Shown: positions 1 to 8,836 of the stretch, in pieces
Numbering within the stretch: the first letter of the stretch is position 1
Layout of the letters: the number at the start of each line of letters is the position of its first letter
Origin: Hyphomicrobiales bacterium
Lineage (GTDB): Bacteria > Pseudomonadota > Alphaproteobacteria > Rhizobiales > Rhizobiaceae
Length of the DNA stretch: 47,491 nucleotides
Assembly: GCA_900473795.1 (NCBI GenBank)
Contig: UCMT01000039.1
Coordinates: 1-47,491 of the forward strand
Direction: 5' to 3'
Program-made: the position numbers and the translations under genes
The notes under the pieces: model-generated
Databases searched by the model: none
The model's input: the letters and a program-made list of their open reading frames with translations, nothing else
What the model was told of the DNA's origin: nothing

Positions 1-749
1 GAAGCGTCGAGTATAGCCGCCTTACTATCGCCGCAATAAATTGAATTAGACGTTGCTACTATGAAATAATTGGCAAAATTTCAGGTAATTCAAAGAAGCA
101 CCGTCTTTTTCAATTTTTTAAATAATCGTACAAAAGCGCAACTTGCAGTCTGACTACTCTGCTGAAACTATTTGGAAAAAAATTTCAAACCGCCCGGAGT
201 TTGCTGCAACGGGCAAAGCCGAGATCTTTTTTTTGAATTTTTTTTCTTGGCAACTTAAGAGTATAAAATTCACTGGCGCACCCGGTTTTTATATCGGTGG
301 CAACTGATCTGAACCGCCTCGGAATGTGAATAGGACTTCCCGGACCGGCTTCCATCGCAGGCGCTACCGCCAGAGTTCGAAGGGAGGCAACTCGCTATCG
401 GGGACCGCATGACGCAATGACCGGAACTGTTGAATTGCGGGCCTGCCAAAGAGCATTGCCGGGGTATCGGCTGAAGCGATTTCCAAAAAAATGCGATTCA
501 AACGTTCGAGAATTGCCCGACCGCGTCGTCAAGATTTTTCCATGCGCCAAGCGCTCTGCCGGCGGCTCAGGAGCACAAAACAACGCGGGCTGAGGCTCGA
601 AAGGATCATCACAGCAGACGTTCGTCGCGGTCTTCGTCTTTGGAATTGTTGCGCAGTATAGATTAGATAATGCTAAACTATACTGCGCATACAAACCGCG
701 GCGCGCACTTCGCGTCCGCGCCTGCCAATTGCCAAAGGGAGGAAAACTC
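1..749. other. Non-coding left edge and upstream region of the cytochrome gene
   Basis: I find no convincing gene here. The first 300 bases are clearly more AT-rich than the rest of the window, with several poly-T and poly-A runs (around 110-120, 172-183 and 226-248). From about 300 the composition returns to the high-GC average. The only long open frame is an antisense one running into the cytochrome gene, without a ribosome site or recognisable protein. A strong inverted repeat at 650-689 is listed separately. Confidence 0.5.
650..689. promoter_or_regulatory. Large inverted repeat upstream of the cytochrome c gene
   Basis: Arms TGCGCAGTATAG (650-661) and CTATACTGCGCA (678-689) are perfect 12-bp reverse complements. 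A further inner TTAG/CTAA pairing (663-666 with 673-676) leaves a 6-base loop. The structure ends 60 bases before the cytochrome start codon. It could be the operator of a dimeric regulator or an RNA hairpin in the leader. No poly-T tract follows on the plus strand, so a simple terminator is unlikely. Confidence 0.6.
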
Positions 750-1277
750 ATGTTTCGGACACCGGTTGGCTTTGCATGCCTAGCCGCTTTGGCTTTGGCG
801 TTTCCCCTGACGACAGCCGTTGCCGACGATGCGCAGATCGCGCGCGGTGAATATCTCGTCACGATTGGCGGCTGCAACGATTGCCACACACCGGGGTATT
901 TTTTCGGAAAGCCGGACAGGTCGCGGTTCCTCGGCGGCTCGGATGTGGGCTTCGAGATCCCGGGAGCGGGGGTTTTTGTTGGCCGCAACATCACGCCCGA
1001 CAAGGAGAGCGGCATCGGCAACTGGACCCAGGATCAAATCATTAAGGCAATTCAGACGGGCGAGCGGCCGGACGGCCGGGTTCTGGCGCCGATCATGCCG
1101 TGGCATGCTTTTGCGCATCTTACCGCCGATGATGCGAGAGCGATTGCAGCATTCCTTCAGAACGTGAAGCCGGTGAGCCACGAGGTACCCGGCCCCTTCA
1201 AGCCAGGGGAAAAAGTATCGACCTTCGTCTTCAGGATCCTGCCGCCGGGCGAGGTCGCAGCCGCTGCGCCAAAGTAA
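750..1277 (+). CDS. Exported mono-heme c-type cytochrome
   Basis: Small cytochrome c of 175 residues. The start at 750 follows GGGAGG at a good distance; an upstream in-frame start would add seven unlikely residues. The N-terminus is a Sec signal peptide (hydrophobic stretch LAALALAFPLTTAVA, cleaved about residue 26). A single heme-binding motif CNDCH lies near residue 46, and a Met in the C-terminal half (IMPWHAF, about residue 114) is a candidate distal ligand. This pattern resembles the small cytochrome subunits that accept electrons from periplasmic dehydrogenases. No dehydrogenase or oxidase gene is adjacent, so its partner is unknown. It sits alone behind the 650-689 hairpin. Confidence 0.85.
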   Translation: MFRTPVGFACLAALALAFPLTTAVADDAQIARGEYLVTIGGCNDCHTPGYFFGKPDRSRFLGGSDVGFEIPGAGVFVGRNITPDKESGIGNWTQDQIIKAIQTGERPDGRVLAPIMPWHAFAHLTADDARAIAAFLQNVKPVSHEVPGPFKPGEKVSTFVFRILPPGEVAAAAPK

Positions 1278-1403
1278 TGCCGGGTACTCAAAGAGTTTTG
1301 CGAAACATCGCCGGCCCTTGGAGGCGCAGGCGCAACGGGGCGTGGCCCGGCCGGCCCTTCCTTGCATCTTCTTACAAGCCGGTGCGGCGACCATCTTCGT
1401 GTT

Positions 1404-1673
1404 TCAGATCCGCCCCGATCTGATCGCCACCCACACCACAAGGGCTGCGCCAAGCACAGCCGCGGCGGCGACATAAGATGCGCGCCACCTCGCCGGTTTC
1501 GGGTCAAGGAAACCTCGCGCCTCTATTCTTGCCCGTAGTGATGCGACCTGTTTGCGCAATCTGGCTATGTCCTTCTTTGGGTTCACGCCCTGCTCCGGGA
1601 CGCCGACAAAATCATGATGTGTATCAACCACTCCACGCGGCAACGCATTTCCTATCCGTGGGGTATCAGCCAT
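1404..1673 (-). CDS. Small hypothetical protein with coiled coil and C-terminal membrane helix
   Basis: An 89-residue protein of unknown function. Residues about 33-53 (KKDIARLRKQVASLRARIEA) look like a short coiled coil. Residues about 66-84 form one hydrophobic helix close to the C-terminus, so it is probably a tail-anchored inner-membrane protein. Its ATG lies within the end of the preceding gene (ATGgcTGA overlap), which indicates translational coupling and supports both genes. I recognise no named family; the pair resembles small stress-linked membrane proteins of the ElaB/YqjD kind in layout only. Confidence 0.6.
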   Translation of the reverse strand: MADTPRIGNALPRGVVDTHHDFVGVPEQGVNPKKDIARLRKQVASLRARIEARGFLDPKPARWRASYVAAAAVLGAALVVWVAIRSGRI

Positions 1674-2067
1674 GATGGCTTCTCCTTTTCTCGATCGCAG
1701 CCATGATTAGCGGCATCGACATCGCGGCAGCTGGCCCCAGCGGCAGCTTGCGTAACGCCCTGGTCACCAGGAAAGAACCCAGGGCAATTCCGGCAAATGT
1801 CGCCCATGGGTAAGGACCCAATTGAGCACGCGCACTGGCGTTTGCCCAAGTCGCTCCGGATCGCGCAACGACGCTCGCCTGAACTCGGATGACGTCGAGG
1901 CGTGCTCGCAGGAGGTCAAGTTCCTTCTGAAACAAGTCGCGCCGAAGCTGGGCTCTTGCTCTCGCCGAGTGGTCCGCTAGCAACAACTGGGGTTCGAGCG
2001 GAAATTCCGATTTCTCGGGCTGGAGGGAATCCTCCTCGCCCGCGACATGAGCTCTCCTGATCAGCAT
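1666..2067 (-). CDS. Small hypothetical membrane protein
   Basis: A 133-residue protein. The start at 2067 is well supported by AGGAGG six bases upstream. Residues about 30-75 are charged and helical (SARARAQLRRDLFQKELDLL). They are followed by one or two hydrophobic segments (about 84-102 and 108-122) and a basic tail. There is no recognised domain. It is the first gene of a two-gene unit with the 89-residue protein, whose start codon overlaps its stop. A role in the envelope is inferred from topology only. Confidence 0.65.
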   Translation of the reverse strand: MLIRRAHVAGEEDSLQPEKSEFPLEPQLLLADHSARARAQLRRDLFQKELDLLRARLDVIRVQASVVARSGATWANASARAQLGPYPWATFAGIALGSFLVTRALRKLPLGPAAAMSMPLIMAAIEKRRSHHG

Positions 2068-2580
2068 GACTGCCTCCTATGTGTTGGACCATGACGACTG
2101 TCTTCTTCCCCCGGCCTCGCCTCAGCGCTCAGGCGGCTGACCAGCGGCTTGCCGACGCCGACAGACTCCTGGAAACGGCCGTTTTCATCGCGGCGGACAC
2201 TGTGCCGGTCGGTCGTGGTCATCGATGAGCTCACGCTTGCAGTGAGGGATGAAACGCGCATGAATTCGAAAGGTTGCTTGGAGAAATCATCTCGCTTCTG
2301 CGCCGCACCTTTGGCCGCAAATGAGCCCGCAGGCTGGCGGCGCACTGGGCGCTCAGAATCCCGCGGCAGACCAGTGCGGGCTGTGGGTTGATCAAAAGTG
2401 CGCGCGACTGCAGCCTGGAAGGGCGGCGCACTTGTCACGCTTGGTGGGCGTGCCCCGGTGTCAGCAGATGCGGTCCTTCTCGTCTTTGCGACCGCGGCAA
2501 ATGACCATTGCAACCGAGTGCAATGAACATTCTTGAGTTCAGAGGCGTTACTATCCAGATCTGCATCAAGAGGCACTGCC
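2068..2580. other. Intergenic region between divergent small-membrane-protein operon and mscS
   Basis: I see no convincing gene in about 500 bases. Open frames on both strands here lack ribosome sites and recognisable protein character. The region must hold the divergent promoters of the minus-strand pair and of the channel gene. A TTGATCAA at about 2389 lacks the 4-base spacer of an Fnr/FixK box. Confidence 0.4.
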
Positions 2581-3888
2581 GTGGATTTCGCGCAGATGAT
2601 TCGACCGCTTGAAATCTGGTTCAGGACATTCGTGTTGAGCGAATGGACGTTCTACCAGTTCGGGATTATCGCAAGCGGATACATGTTCGCGTCGCTGCTC
2701 GCCTCCAGAACCGAGCCGGCGATGGAGACCAGGGCCCGGCTCATCAAAGGCAACCCGGATCTGCTGCGAGTCATCATCGCCTTCATGCGTCGGCTGAAGT
2801 GGCTTTTTCTGATCCTTTGGTTGTGGTTTGCGAATGTCATTCTCACGCAGGCTACCTGGCCCTCGCGGCGCTGGCTGGTCTCGACCGCGCTGACCCTGGC
2901 GACCGCCTGGTTTGTCATTTCCGTGCTTACCAAGATCATCCGCAACCCGACCTTGTCGCGTGTGGTCGCCATCGTAAGCTGGGGGTACCTCGCCCTATAC
3001 GCCACGGGGCTTGACGGTCCTGTCCTGTCGACATTGGACGCTGCCGCCGTCAATCTGGGGGCTATGCGTCTCTCGCTTCTGATCGTCCTGAAGGCGGTTA
3101 TGCTGACAATCGCCCTTATCTGGGTCGCAGTCATCATCGGCAATGTGCTTTCCCATTGGGTCCAGCGTTCGGGCGACCTTTCACCATCGTTCAAAGTGCT
3201 GATCAGCAAGGTCATCAAGATCTTTCTGATCATGATCGCCGGCGCGATCGCATTGTCCGCGACGGGTATCGATCTCACGGCGCTAACGGTCTTTTCGGGT
3301 GCTGTCGGTGTCGGGATTGGCTTCGGACTGCAGAAAGTCGTGTCCAATTTCATTTCCGGGATCATCATTCTACTCGACAAGTCGATCAAGTCCGGCGACA
3401 CGATTACGCTTGGCGACACGTTCGGATCCATTCGCGATCTGCGCGCACGTTTCGTGTCGGTCATCACCCGCGACGGGAAGGAATACCTTATCCCCAACGA
3501 GGACTTCATCTCGCAGCAGGTGGTGAACTGGTCCTTTTCCAGCGACTACGTCCGTATCGATGTCGATTTCGGCACGTCGTACGATAGTGATCCGCATGAG
3601 GTGGTGCGGATCGCCATCGAAACGGCATCGGCCGTTCCCCGCGTCGCGAACGACTACAAGGCCCCGGCCTGCTGGGTGACGGCCTTTGGTGCCTCCTCGC
3701 TGGATTTCCGCCTCCGCTTCTGGATCTCCGATCCGGCAAACGGTCTGACGAATGTGCGCGGCCAAGTTCTGATGGCATTATGGGATGCCTTCAAGGAGAA
3801 GGGCATAGCCATCCCCTTCCCCCATCGAGAAATCATCATGAAGACGCCGGTCGAGATTCGACGGCCATCGGAGGGGTCGGCACCGTGA
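2581..3888 (+). CDS. MscS-family mechanosensitive ion channel
   Basis: About 435 residues from the GTG at 2581, which follows AGAGG at a suitable distance. An in-frame TTG at 2533 would add 16 residues but has no visible ribosome site. Several transmembrane helices precede the MscS core. The pore-lining helix is the Gly/Ala-rich stretch GAVGVGIGFGLQKVVSNFIS, followed by the beta domain containing GDTITLGDTFGSI and LIPNEDFISQQVVNWS, typical of the family. Such channels open on hypo-osmotic membrane tension and release solutes. The protein is longer than E. coli MscS (286 residues) because of the extra N-terminal helices. Confidence 0.9.
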   Translation: MDFAQMIRPLEIWFRTFVLSEWTFYQFGIIASGYMFASLLASRTEPAMETRARLIKGNPDLLRVIIAFMRRLKWLFLILWLWFANVILTQATWPSRRWLVSTALTLATAWFVISVLTKIIRNPTLSRVVAIVSWGYLALYATGLDGPVLSTLDAAAVNLGAMRLSLLIVLKAVMLTIALIWVAVIIGNVLSHWVQRSGDLSPSFKVLISKVIKIFLIMIAGAIALSATGIDLTALTVFSGAVGVGIGFGLQKVVSNFISGIIILLDKSIKSGDTITLGDTFGSIRDLRARFVSVITRDGKEYLIPNEDFISQQVVNWSFSSDYVRIDVDFGTSYDSDPHEVVRIAIETASAVPRVANDYKAPACWVTAFGASSLDFRLRFWISDPANGLTNVRGQVLMALWDAFKEKGIAIPFPHREIIMKTPVEIRRPSEGSAP

Positions 3889-4408
3889 AGGCAGCCAAAC
3901 CAAAGGCTGTCCGCCATCTCAGCCTTGAATACAGCGGAAATTGCGCAGAGCATCCCAGCGGGAAGCCGGACCCGGACCCGATTTCGCGATCCGACACCGC
4001 CAGGCCGCCTGTCGATCAACCGAAGCCCTGTCGAGATGGAATCTGCAGCGTATTCAGACGCCGATGTAATCGAGAGATCATCGGTTCTTCGTCCAAGTCT
4101 TGGCCTATCGCCGGATCGCGTCATCACTGCCATCGTGGCCGAGTGCCCTGACCTCTTCGTAAATCCCGATCAGCGTCCGCCGTTACATGCCGAAGGAGGG
4201 GCCGCAGTCTGATGGAATTGCGAGCTTGGGCGTGCTACTTTGCTCGAGCGTTGCCGCGATCAATGTGCTCCCGGGACGACACCGGTATTCTGTAAGCAGG
4301 CATTGTCCAAGATCTCTCGGTCACGTCGCAGTTGCGGCGGCAACCAGTATTGCGAAGCGCGCCAATTGCGCCTTTCAGCGGGCCGAGCACGTTGAGAGAG
4401 GGACAAAA
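3889..4408. other. Intergenic region between mscS and the Ca2+/H+ exchanger
   Basis: About 520 bases. Short overlapping frames exist on both strands (for example 3925-4212), but none has a convincing ribosome site or protein-like sequence. I see no clear terminator or repeat. Confidence 0.4.
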
Positions 4409-5506
4409 ATGGGAAAAGCACTCGATGAAATCCGCCGAACGCCTATCCTGTGGCTCCTGATCTTCGTGCCACTGGTAATCGCTGGCGAGCGACTTTGGCC
4501 GGACGCTCATACGGCGATATTCATTCTCGCGGTCGTCGCAATAATACCTCTTGCGGCGCTGCTAAGCCGCGCGACCGAGGCCGTGTCCGCAAGAACCGGA
4601 GACGCCATTGGCGGTCTGCTCAACGCGACGCTCGGCAACCTGACCGAACTGGTCATCGCCCTGGCCGCCTTGCACGCTGGTCAGTATATGCTCGTCAAAG
4701 CCTCTTTGGCGGGGGCGATCGTCACAAACACGCTCTTCATGTTGGGAGGATCGTTCCTGCTGGGCGGAATGAAGCACCATATCCAGGAATTCAATCGGGT
4801 AAGTGCTCGATTTCAGGCCAGTCTTTTGTTCTTGGCGACCATTGCAGTGCTTGTTCCGTCGATAATCAGCGAGGCGGACCTGTCTCCCTCGACCATCTTC
4901 ACGCAGCAACTCAGTGTCGGGCTCGCGATCTTGCTTATCGGCGTCTATGGCCTCGGCATGCTTTTCTCGCTCGGCACGCACAAGGAGTTGTTCGCCGCGG
5001 TCGGTCATTCAGATGCTGGAGTGAGCCCCTGGCCGCTTTCGGCGGGCGTTGCAGTATTGGCGCTGGTCACTTTAATGGTTGCCATCATCAGCGAGATCTT
5101 CGTCGGATCTGTACAGGTCGCAGCCCAAACACTGGGAATGACCCCGGCTTTTGTGGGATTTATCGTTGTCGCCCTTGTCGGCGGCGCGGCGGAAATGACC
5201 TCAGCATTCTCTGCAGCCAGAAGTGATCGCCTTGATCTCAGCGTAGGCATTGCGCTCGGCAGCGCTGCCCAGATCGCTCTCTTCGTCGCACCGGTCTTGG
5301 TTCTCGCAAGTTACGTTGTTGGGCCAGCACCAATGAGCTTGCAGTTCTGGCCAGGGGCCGTGACCATGATGCTGATTTCTGCGATCTCGGCCAGCCTGCT
5401 ATCGAGCAGCGGACGGGCTGCCTGGTATGTCGGGGTCATGGCTCTCTCCGTTTACGCAATATTCGGCCTGACCTTGTTTCTTTTGCCGCCCGGAATCGCG
5501 CAATAA
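4409..5506 (+). CDS. cax: Ca2+/H+ antiporter, CaCA superfamily (CAX type)
   Basis: 365 residues from ATG 4409, preceded by GAGAGAGGG. The frame stays open upstream to 4187, but that extension has no membrane character. The protein has about 11 hydrophobic segments in two homologous halves. Each half carries the signature acidic motif: GNLTELVIALAAL in the first and GGAAEMTSAFSAARSDRLDL followed by GSAAQIALF in the second. These are the cation-binding alpha repeats of CAX exchangers, which use the proton gradient to remove Ca2+ from the cytoplasm. It forms an ion-homeostasis neighbourhood with the MscS channel upstream. Selectivity (Ca2+, or Na+/K+ as in ChaA) cannot be read from sequence. Confidence 0.9.
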   Translation: MGKALDEIRRTPILWLLIFVPLVIAGERLWPDAHTAIFILAVVAIIPLAALLSRATEAVSARTGDAIGGLLNATLGNLTELVIALAALHAGQYMLVKASLAGAIVTNTLFMLGGSFLLGGMKHHIQEFNRVSARFQASLLFLATIAVLVPSIISEADLSPSTIFTQQLSVGLAILLIGVYGLGMLFSLGTHKELFAAVGHSDAGVSPWPLSAGVAVLALVTLMVAIISEIFVGSVQVAAQTLGMTPAFVGFIVVALVGGAAEMTSAFSAARSDRLDLSVGIALGSAAQIALFVAPVLVLASYVVGPAPMSLQFWPGAVTMMLISAISASLLSSSGRAAWYVGVMALSVYAIFGLTLFLLPPGIAQ

Positions 5507-6018
5507 AAGGTAACACCTCCGAAATCAGTGGGTCCAAAGGGCCGCGCTCCCCGTTGCGATCCGGCTCGTTGTGGTGCTCGGCAGCAAGTTGGCGTGGAAA
5601 ACTGGGGTCGCGTGATCAGTGGTTGAGAATTGAGCTGGCGAACTCAGGCGACAATCCAGCAACTGACGCTGGGGCGGTGAGCTGCCGGGGCAAGCCCGAA
5701 GATTTTCAAACCAAGTGACAGGGCCTGCGCGTAAGGCTATCATGGGCCTTGCCAGCTCCGGGAATTCTCAAGCGACCGCTTCATTGTTCAGTATGTGGCC
5801 GGGGTGCGAGGCTGTGGCCCGTCCAATTGGCTGCGAACCCCGCCCAGTGCGATCTGGACTTGGCACACTTAATCGTTGCAACGGCATAGACCAATCGACT
5901 TGCTAGGTGATTGTGAGCGACTCCAAGCCGGAGCGCGGCGCGGGGATAGGCAACGTTCAAATCGCGTCTCTGCCGACAGGCAGGTGGCAAGACTGGTCTC
6001 CTGCAAAAGGAAATCGCC
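5507..6018. other. Intergenic region upstream of the ethanolamine ammonia-lyase fusion
   Basis: About 510 bases without a supported gene. I looked for a cobalamin riboswitch, because the downstream enzyme needs adenosylcobalamin, and did not find the conserved B12 box in sense orientation. A GGAGACC string occurs only on the opposite strand at about 5990-6003, without the rest of the motif. The lyase ribosome site AAAGGA lies just before 6019. Confidence 0.4.
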
Positions 6019-8370
6019 ATGAATAAGGGCTTGTCGTCGAAGGGACTGGAAGGGCTCTCCAGACGGGAGCTCCTCGCAATGGTGGGAGCTGCCGCTGGCA
6101 CCCTTGCAAGCTATAGCGATGCTGCCAAGGCGGCCGACCGAAGCACGATTGCAGTCGATAAGGTCGGGCCGGGCGAGGACGTCTTTGCGTATATCAGCAG
6201 AGTCAAAGGGGATTTTGATCAAACAGTTTACCGGCAGGTGGTCGGCGCTGCGAATGACTTCAAGGAGGGAGATCGGGCGATCGGAGTAGGGGCTGTGGAT
6301 GAGGCAACGCGGAAAAATGCGCGCGCCCTTCTGGCAAACACGAAGATCGAAGATCTCCAGCAGCACCCGCTTCTTGAGGACGGCCTCCAACAGTTGATCT
6401 GGCAGACCACGGACCAGGCCCAGTACGCAAAGGTCAAAGACTGGACGATGGGCCAATTGAAGGAATTTCTGTTAGCCGAGTCAGAGGCAAAGATTAAAGG
6501 CATCATGAACGGCCTGACCAGCGACATGATCGGCTGCGTCCCAAAACTGATGAGCAATGAAGAGCTTATCGCCCTGGGTCAGAAAATCTTCAACGTACTG
6601 CCGGGTACCAAGATGGGGGAAAAGGGATACATGGGGGCTCGAATCCAGCCCAATTCTCCTACAGATCATCCCGAGGACGTGGTTTGGCAGGTTTTCAATG
6701 CGTTTTCCTATGCGACGGGCGACATCGTCATCGGGACCAATCCCGTGGACAGCACGGTCAAGAGCGTCGCCGCGGTTGAACGGGCACTCAAGGACATCGT
6801 CGATACCTTCAAGTTGAACGAGGCGATTCCCTGGTGTGTGCTTGCCCATATCGATGTCCAGGCAGAGGTGAGCGAAAGATATCCGGGAACGGTTGCAACG
6901 ATGTTTCAGAGCCTTGCTGGAACAGATGACTGCAACAAGATTTTTGATATTACAATTGAGAAAATACTGAAGTATGCGAACGCGAAGAAGGGGGAAAGAT
7001 ATGGTCTCTACTTCGAAACTGGGCAGGGCTCCGAATTTACAAATGGCGCAGCAAACGGCGTCGATATGATGGTACTCGAGTCCCGAAAGTATGGTTTCTG
7101 CAGGGCAGCGGGAATTGAACTCGCAAAAGTGCAGCCCCGAGGAGCGTGGCTTCATGTCAACGATGTCGCCGGGTTCATCGGCCCGGAGGTCTTCAAGAGT
7201 CGCGAACAACTGGTAAGGTGCTGCCTCGAAGACATTGCCATGGGCAAACTCCATGGGCTGACCATCGGTCTGGATATCTGCACCACCCTGCACATGACGG
7301 TCAGCCTGGAAGATCTGGATTGGTGCCAGGACCAGATCATGCCTGCCAATCCTGTTTACTTGATAGCGCTGCCCACCAAAAGTGATCCGATGTTGAGCTA
7401 TCTCACGACGTCGTTCCAGGATCATGTCAGGCTGAGAGAGAAATTCGGCTTCAAAGTCAATGATGCAATGTGGAGTTTCTACAAACGGATCGGGATCGTT
7501 GACGAGAACAACAATTACACCATGAACTACGGCGATCCCCTCTGGGTGTACTATCAGTACCGCCTCGCCAAGGGTGAAAAGCGGTCCAAGGCCGCCGTTT
7601 ACGCGGAAGGCCGGCAGAAGATGAAGGAAGTCGAAGAGCGAGGAGTTGACCTGGCTACCGGGCACGGCGAGAATATCTGGGATCCGAATCCAAAGCTCGC
7701 AGCCAAGGTCAAGGGGTTATACGATGACGCCAAACAGTCGCTCTGGGCCGAGCTCACGCCCGAGTTCGTCGCCGCCATCCCGGATGTCGTGCCGGTCCGT
7801 ACCTTATCGCAGGACCGCAACGACTATATCGCCCATCCAAGCACGGGTGAAACACTGAGTCCGGAAGCAATTGCCGAAATTGAAAGAATAAGGGATTCGT
7901 GGGGGGACAATCTGCCCCAGGGCCAGATCGTCATATCCGATGGCTTGAACGCCAAGGCCATCATGGACGAGGGACATCTTGCACCCTTCCTGAAGGAAAT
8001 GCGCAGATTGCTTGCCGATGCCGGCGTCCCCATGAGCGACAAGAACATCCTGGTCACCAGCGGAAGGGTCCGGGCCGGCTATCGGATCGGCGAGGTGCTC
8101 TTCCAGAAAGCAGAGCCCAATAGTTTCCGAGGGATTCTCCACGTCATAGGCGAACGGCCCGGAACCACGCACCATGCCTATTCGGTCTACATCACTGTTG
8201 CCAAGGGCAGGGGATGGTCTGAGAAGAAGATCGATCACGACATTACCAAACTTGTCAGCAATGTTGCAGATACGGCCTTGTCGCCCAAGGACGCGGCCAG
8301 GGAAACCTTGATGATTATCAGGGAAATCGTCGGGAAAGACGTGAATAGCAGCAGGCGGAATGGGACATAG
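6019..8370 (+). CDS. Ethanolamine ammonia-lyase, EutB-EutC fusion with twin-arginine signal peptide
   Basis: A 783-residue protein equal to a full EutB (about 45-550) joined to a full EutC (about 585-780). Adenosylcobalamin-dependent ethanolamine ammonia-lyase splits ethanolamine into acetaldehyde and ammonia. The EutB active-site residues known from E. coli appear conserved: Arg/Gln of GARIQPN (R208, Q210), N241 of GTNPV, E333 of YFETGQGS, F386 of GFIGPE and D419 of GLDICTT. The EutC cobalamin-side motifs DGLNAKA (641-647) and GERPG (711-715) are present. Unusually, the N-terminus reads SRRELLAMVGAAAGTLA, then AKA-AD, a textbook Tat signal with cleavage after about residue 38. Usual EutB and EutC are separate cytoplasmic subunits. 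No eutA reactivase, microcompartment or transporter gene is nearby. Identity is firm; export is inferred from the signal. Confidence 0.9.
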   Translation: MNKGLSSKGLEGLSRRELLAMVGAAAGTLASYSDAAKAADRSTIAVDKVGPGEDVFAYISRVKGDFDQTVYRQVVGAANDFKEGDRAIGVGAVDEATRKNARALLANTKIEDLQQHPLLEDGLQQLIWQTTDQAQYAKVKDWTMGQLKEFLLAESEAKIKGIMNGLTSDMIGCVPKLMSNEELIALGQKIFNVLPGTKMGEKGYMGARIQPNSPTDHPEDVVWQVFNAFSYATGDIVIGTNPVDSTVKSVAAVERALKDIVDTFKLNEAIPWCVLAHIDVQAEVSERYPGTVATMFQSLAGTDDCNKIFDITIEKILKYANAKKGERYGLYFETGQGSEFTNGAANGVDMMVLESRKYGFCRAAGIELAKVQPRGAWLHVNDVAGFIGPEVFKSREQLVRCCLEDIAMGKLHGLTIGLDICTTLHMTVSLEDLDWCQDQIMPANPVYLIALPTKSDPMLSYLTTSFQDHVRLREKFGFKVNDAMWSFYKRIGIVDENNNYTMNYGDPLWVYYQYRLAKGEKRSKAAVYAEGRQKMKEVEERGVDLATGHGENIWDPNPKLAAKVKGLYDDAKQSLWAELTPEFVAAIPDVVPVRTLSQDRNDYIAHPSTGETLSPEAIAEIERIRDSWGDNLPQGQIVISDGLNAKAIMDEGHLAPFLKEMRRLLADAGVPMSDKNILVTSGRVRAGYRIGEVLFQKAEPNSFRGILHVIGERPGTTHHAYSVYITVAKGRGWSEKKIDHDITKLVSNVADTALSPKDAARETLMIIREIVGKDVNSSRRNGT

Positions 8371-8836
8371 GACCAAGGCGCCGGCGCGCCGGGTCAACAT
8401 GGAGCACAGAGTTGAATTGCTCATCGAGCCGGAGGTTCTGCCCCATATTACGATAATTGCCCAATCCGTCAGATTCTCTGGAGAGCGGTACCGGTCGTCG
8501 AGTTGGGTGTTTATTCTTGCATTACAAGCGCCTTGGGAGCATGCTTCAACCTACGACCGCCAGCCTTCTTCCAAAGGCCGCGCGCGCCAACCGCCATGCA
8601 CGTGAAGTTCGGAATCGCGACGGCCTCCGGTTGTATCTGATCATTTACAATACGCGTGGCCACATGTCGAAAGCTTGGGATGGCACCGCTTCGACGCGGG
8701 ACCCAGTCAGGATTTGATTGTGAGCAAGATGCGTTGCGCCCTCCGCGGCGATCCAATCATGTAATACCGAAACGACACAAACCGCAGACGCGCTCACATA
8801 TTTCTTGGTCTTCTTGACTTGAAGTGGAGCAACAAG
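8371..8836. other. Intergenic region containing diverged repeat copy A
   Basis: About 465 bases with no intact gene. Most of it is occupied by a sequence on the minus strand that resembles one at 14,933-15,119 (listed separately). TTGAT-TGTG-AGCAA at 8714-8727 resembles an Fnr/FixK box with one mismatch, but it lies inside the repeat and is not conserved in the other copy. Confidence 0.45.
8507..8720 (-). repeat. Diverged dispersed repeat, copy A
   Basis: Two blocks on the minus strand match copy B at 14,933-15,119 in the same order and orientation. Block 1 (8678-8720) matches at 35 of 43 positions, and block 2 (8507-8540) at 27 of 34. The spacers differ in length (137 against 110 bases). 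Block-1 differences are spread over all codon positions, so the similarity does not look like a conserved protein. It is either an old degraded gene or a non-coding repeat. Confidence 0.6.

Noticed and set aside
2652..3509. Minus-strand open frame inside mscS
   Set aside because: Antisense shadow of a clearly identified channel gene, with no ribosome site.
5507..6018. Possible cobalamin riboswitch before the B12-dependent lyase
   Set aside because: No sense-strand B12 box or the expected surrounding helices. The only similar string is on the opposite strand.
8714..8727. Fnr-like TTGAT-N4-AGCAA
   Set aside because: It lies inside diverged repeat copy A, is not kept in copy B, and is 110 bases from a gene of unknown function, so it is most likely chance.
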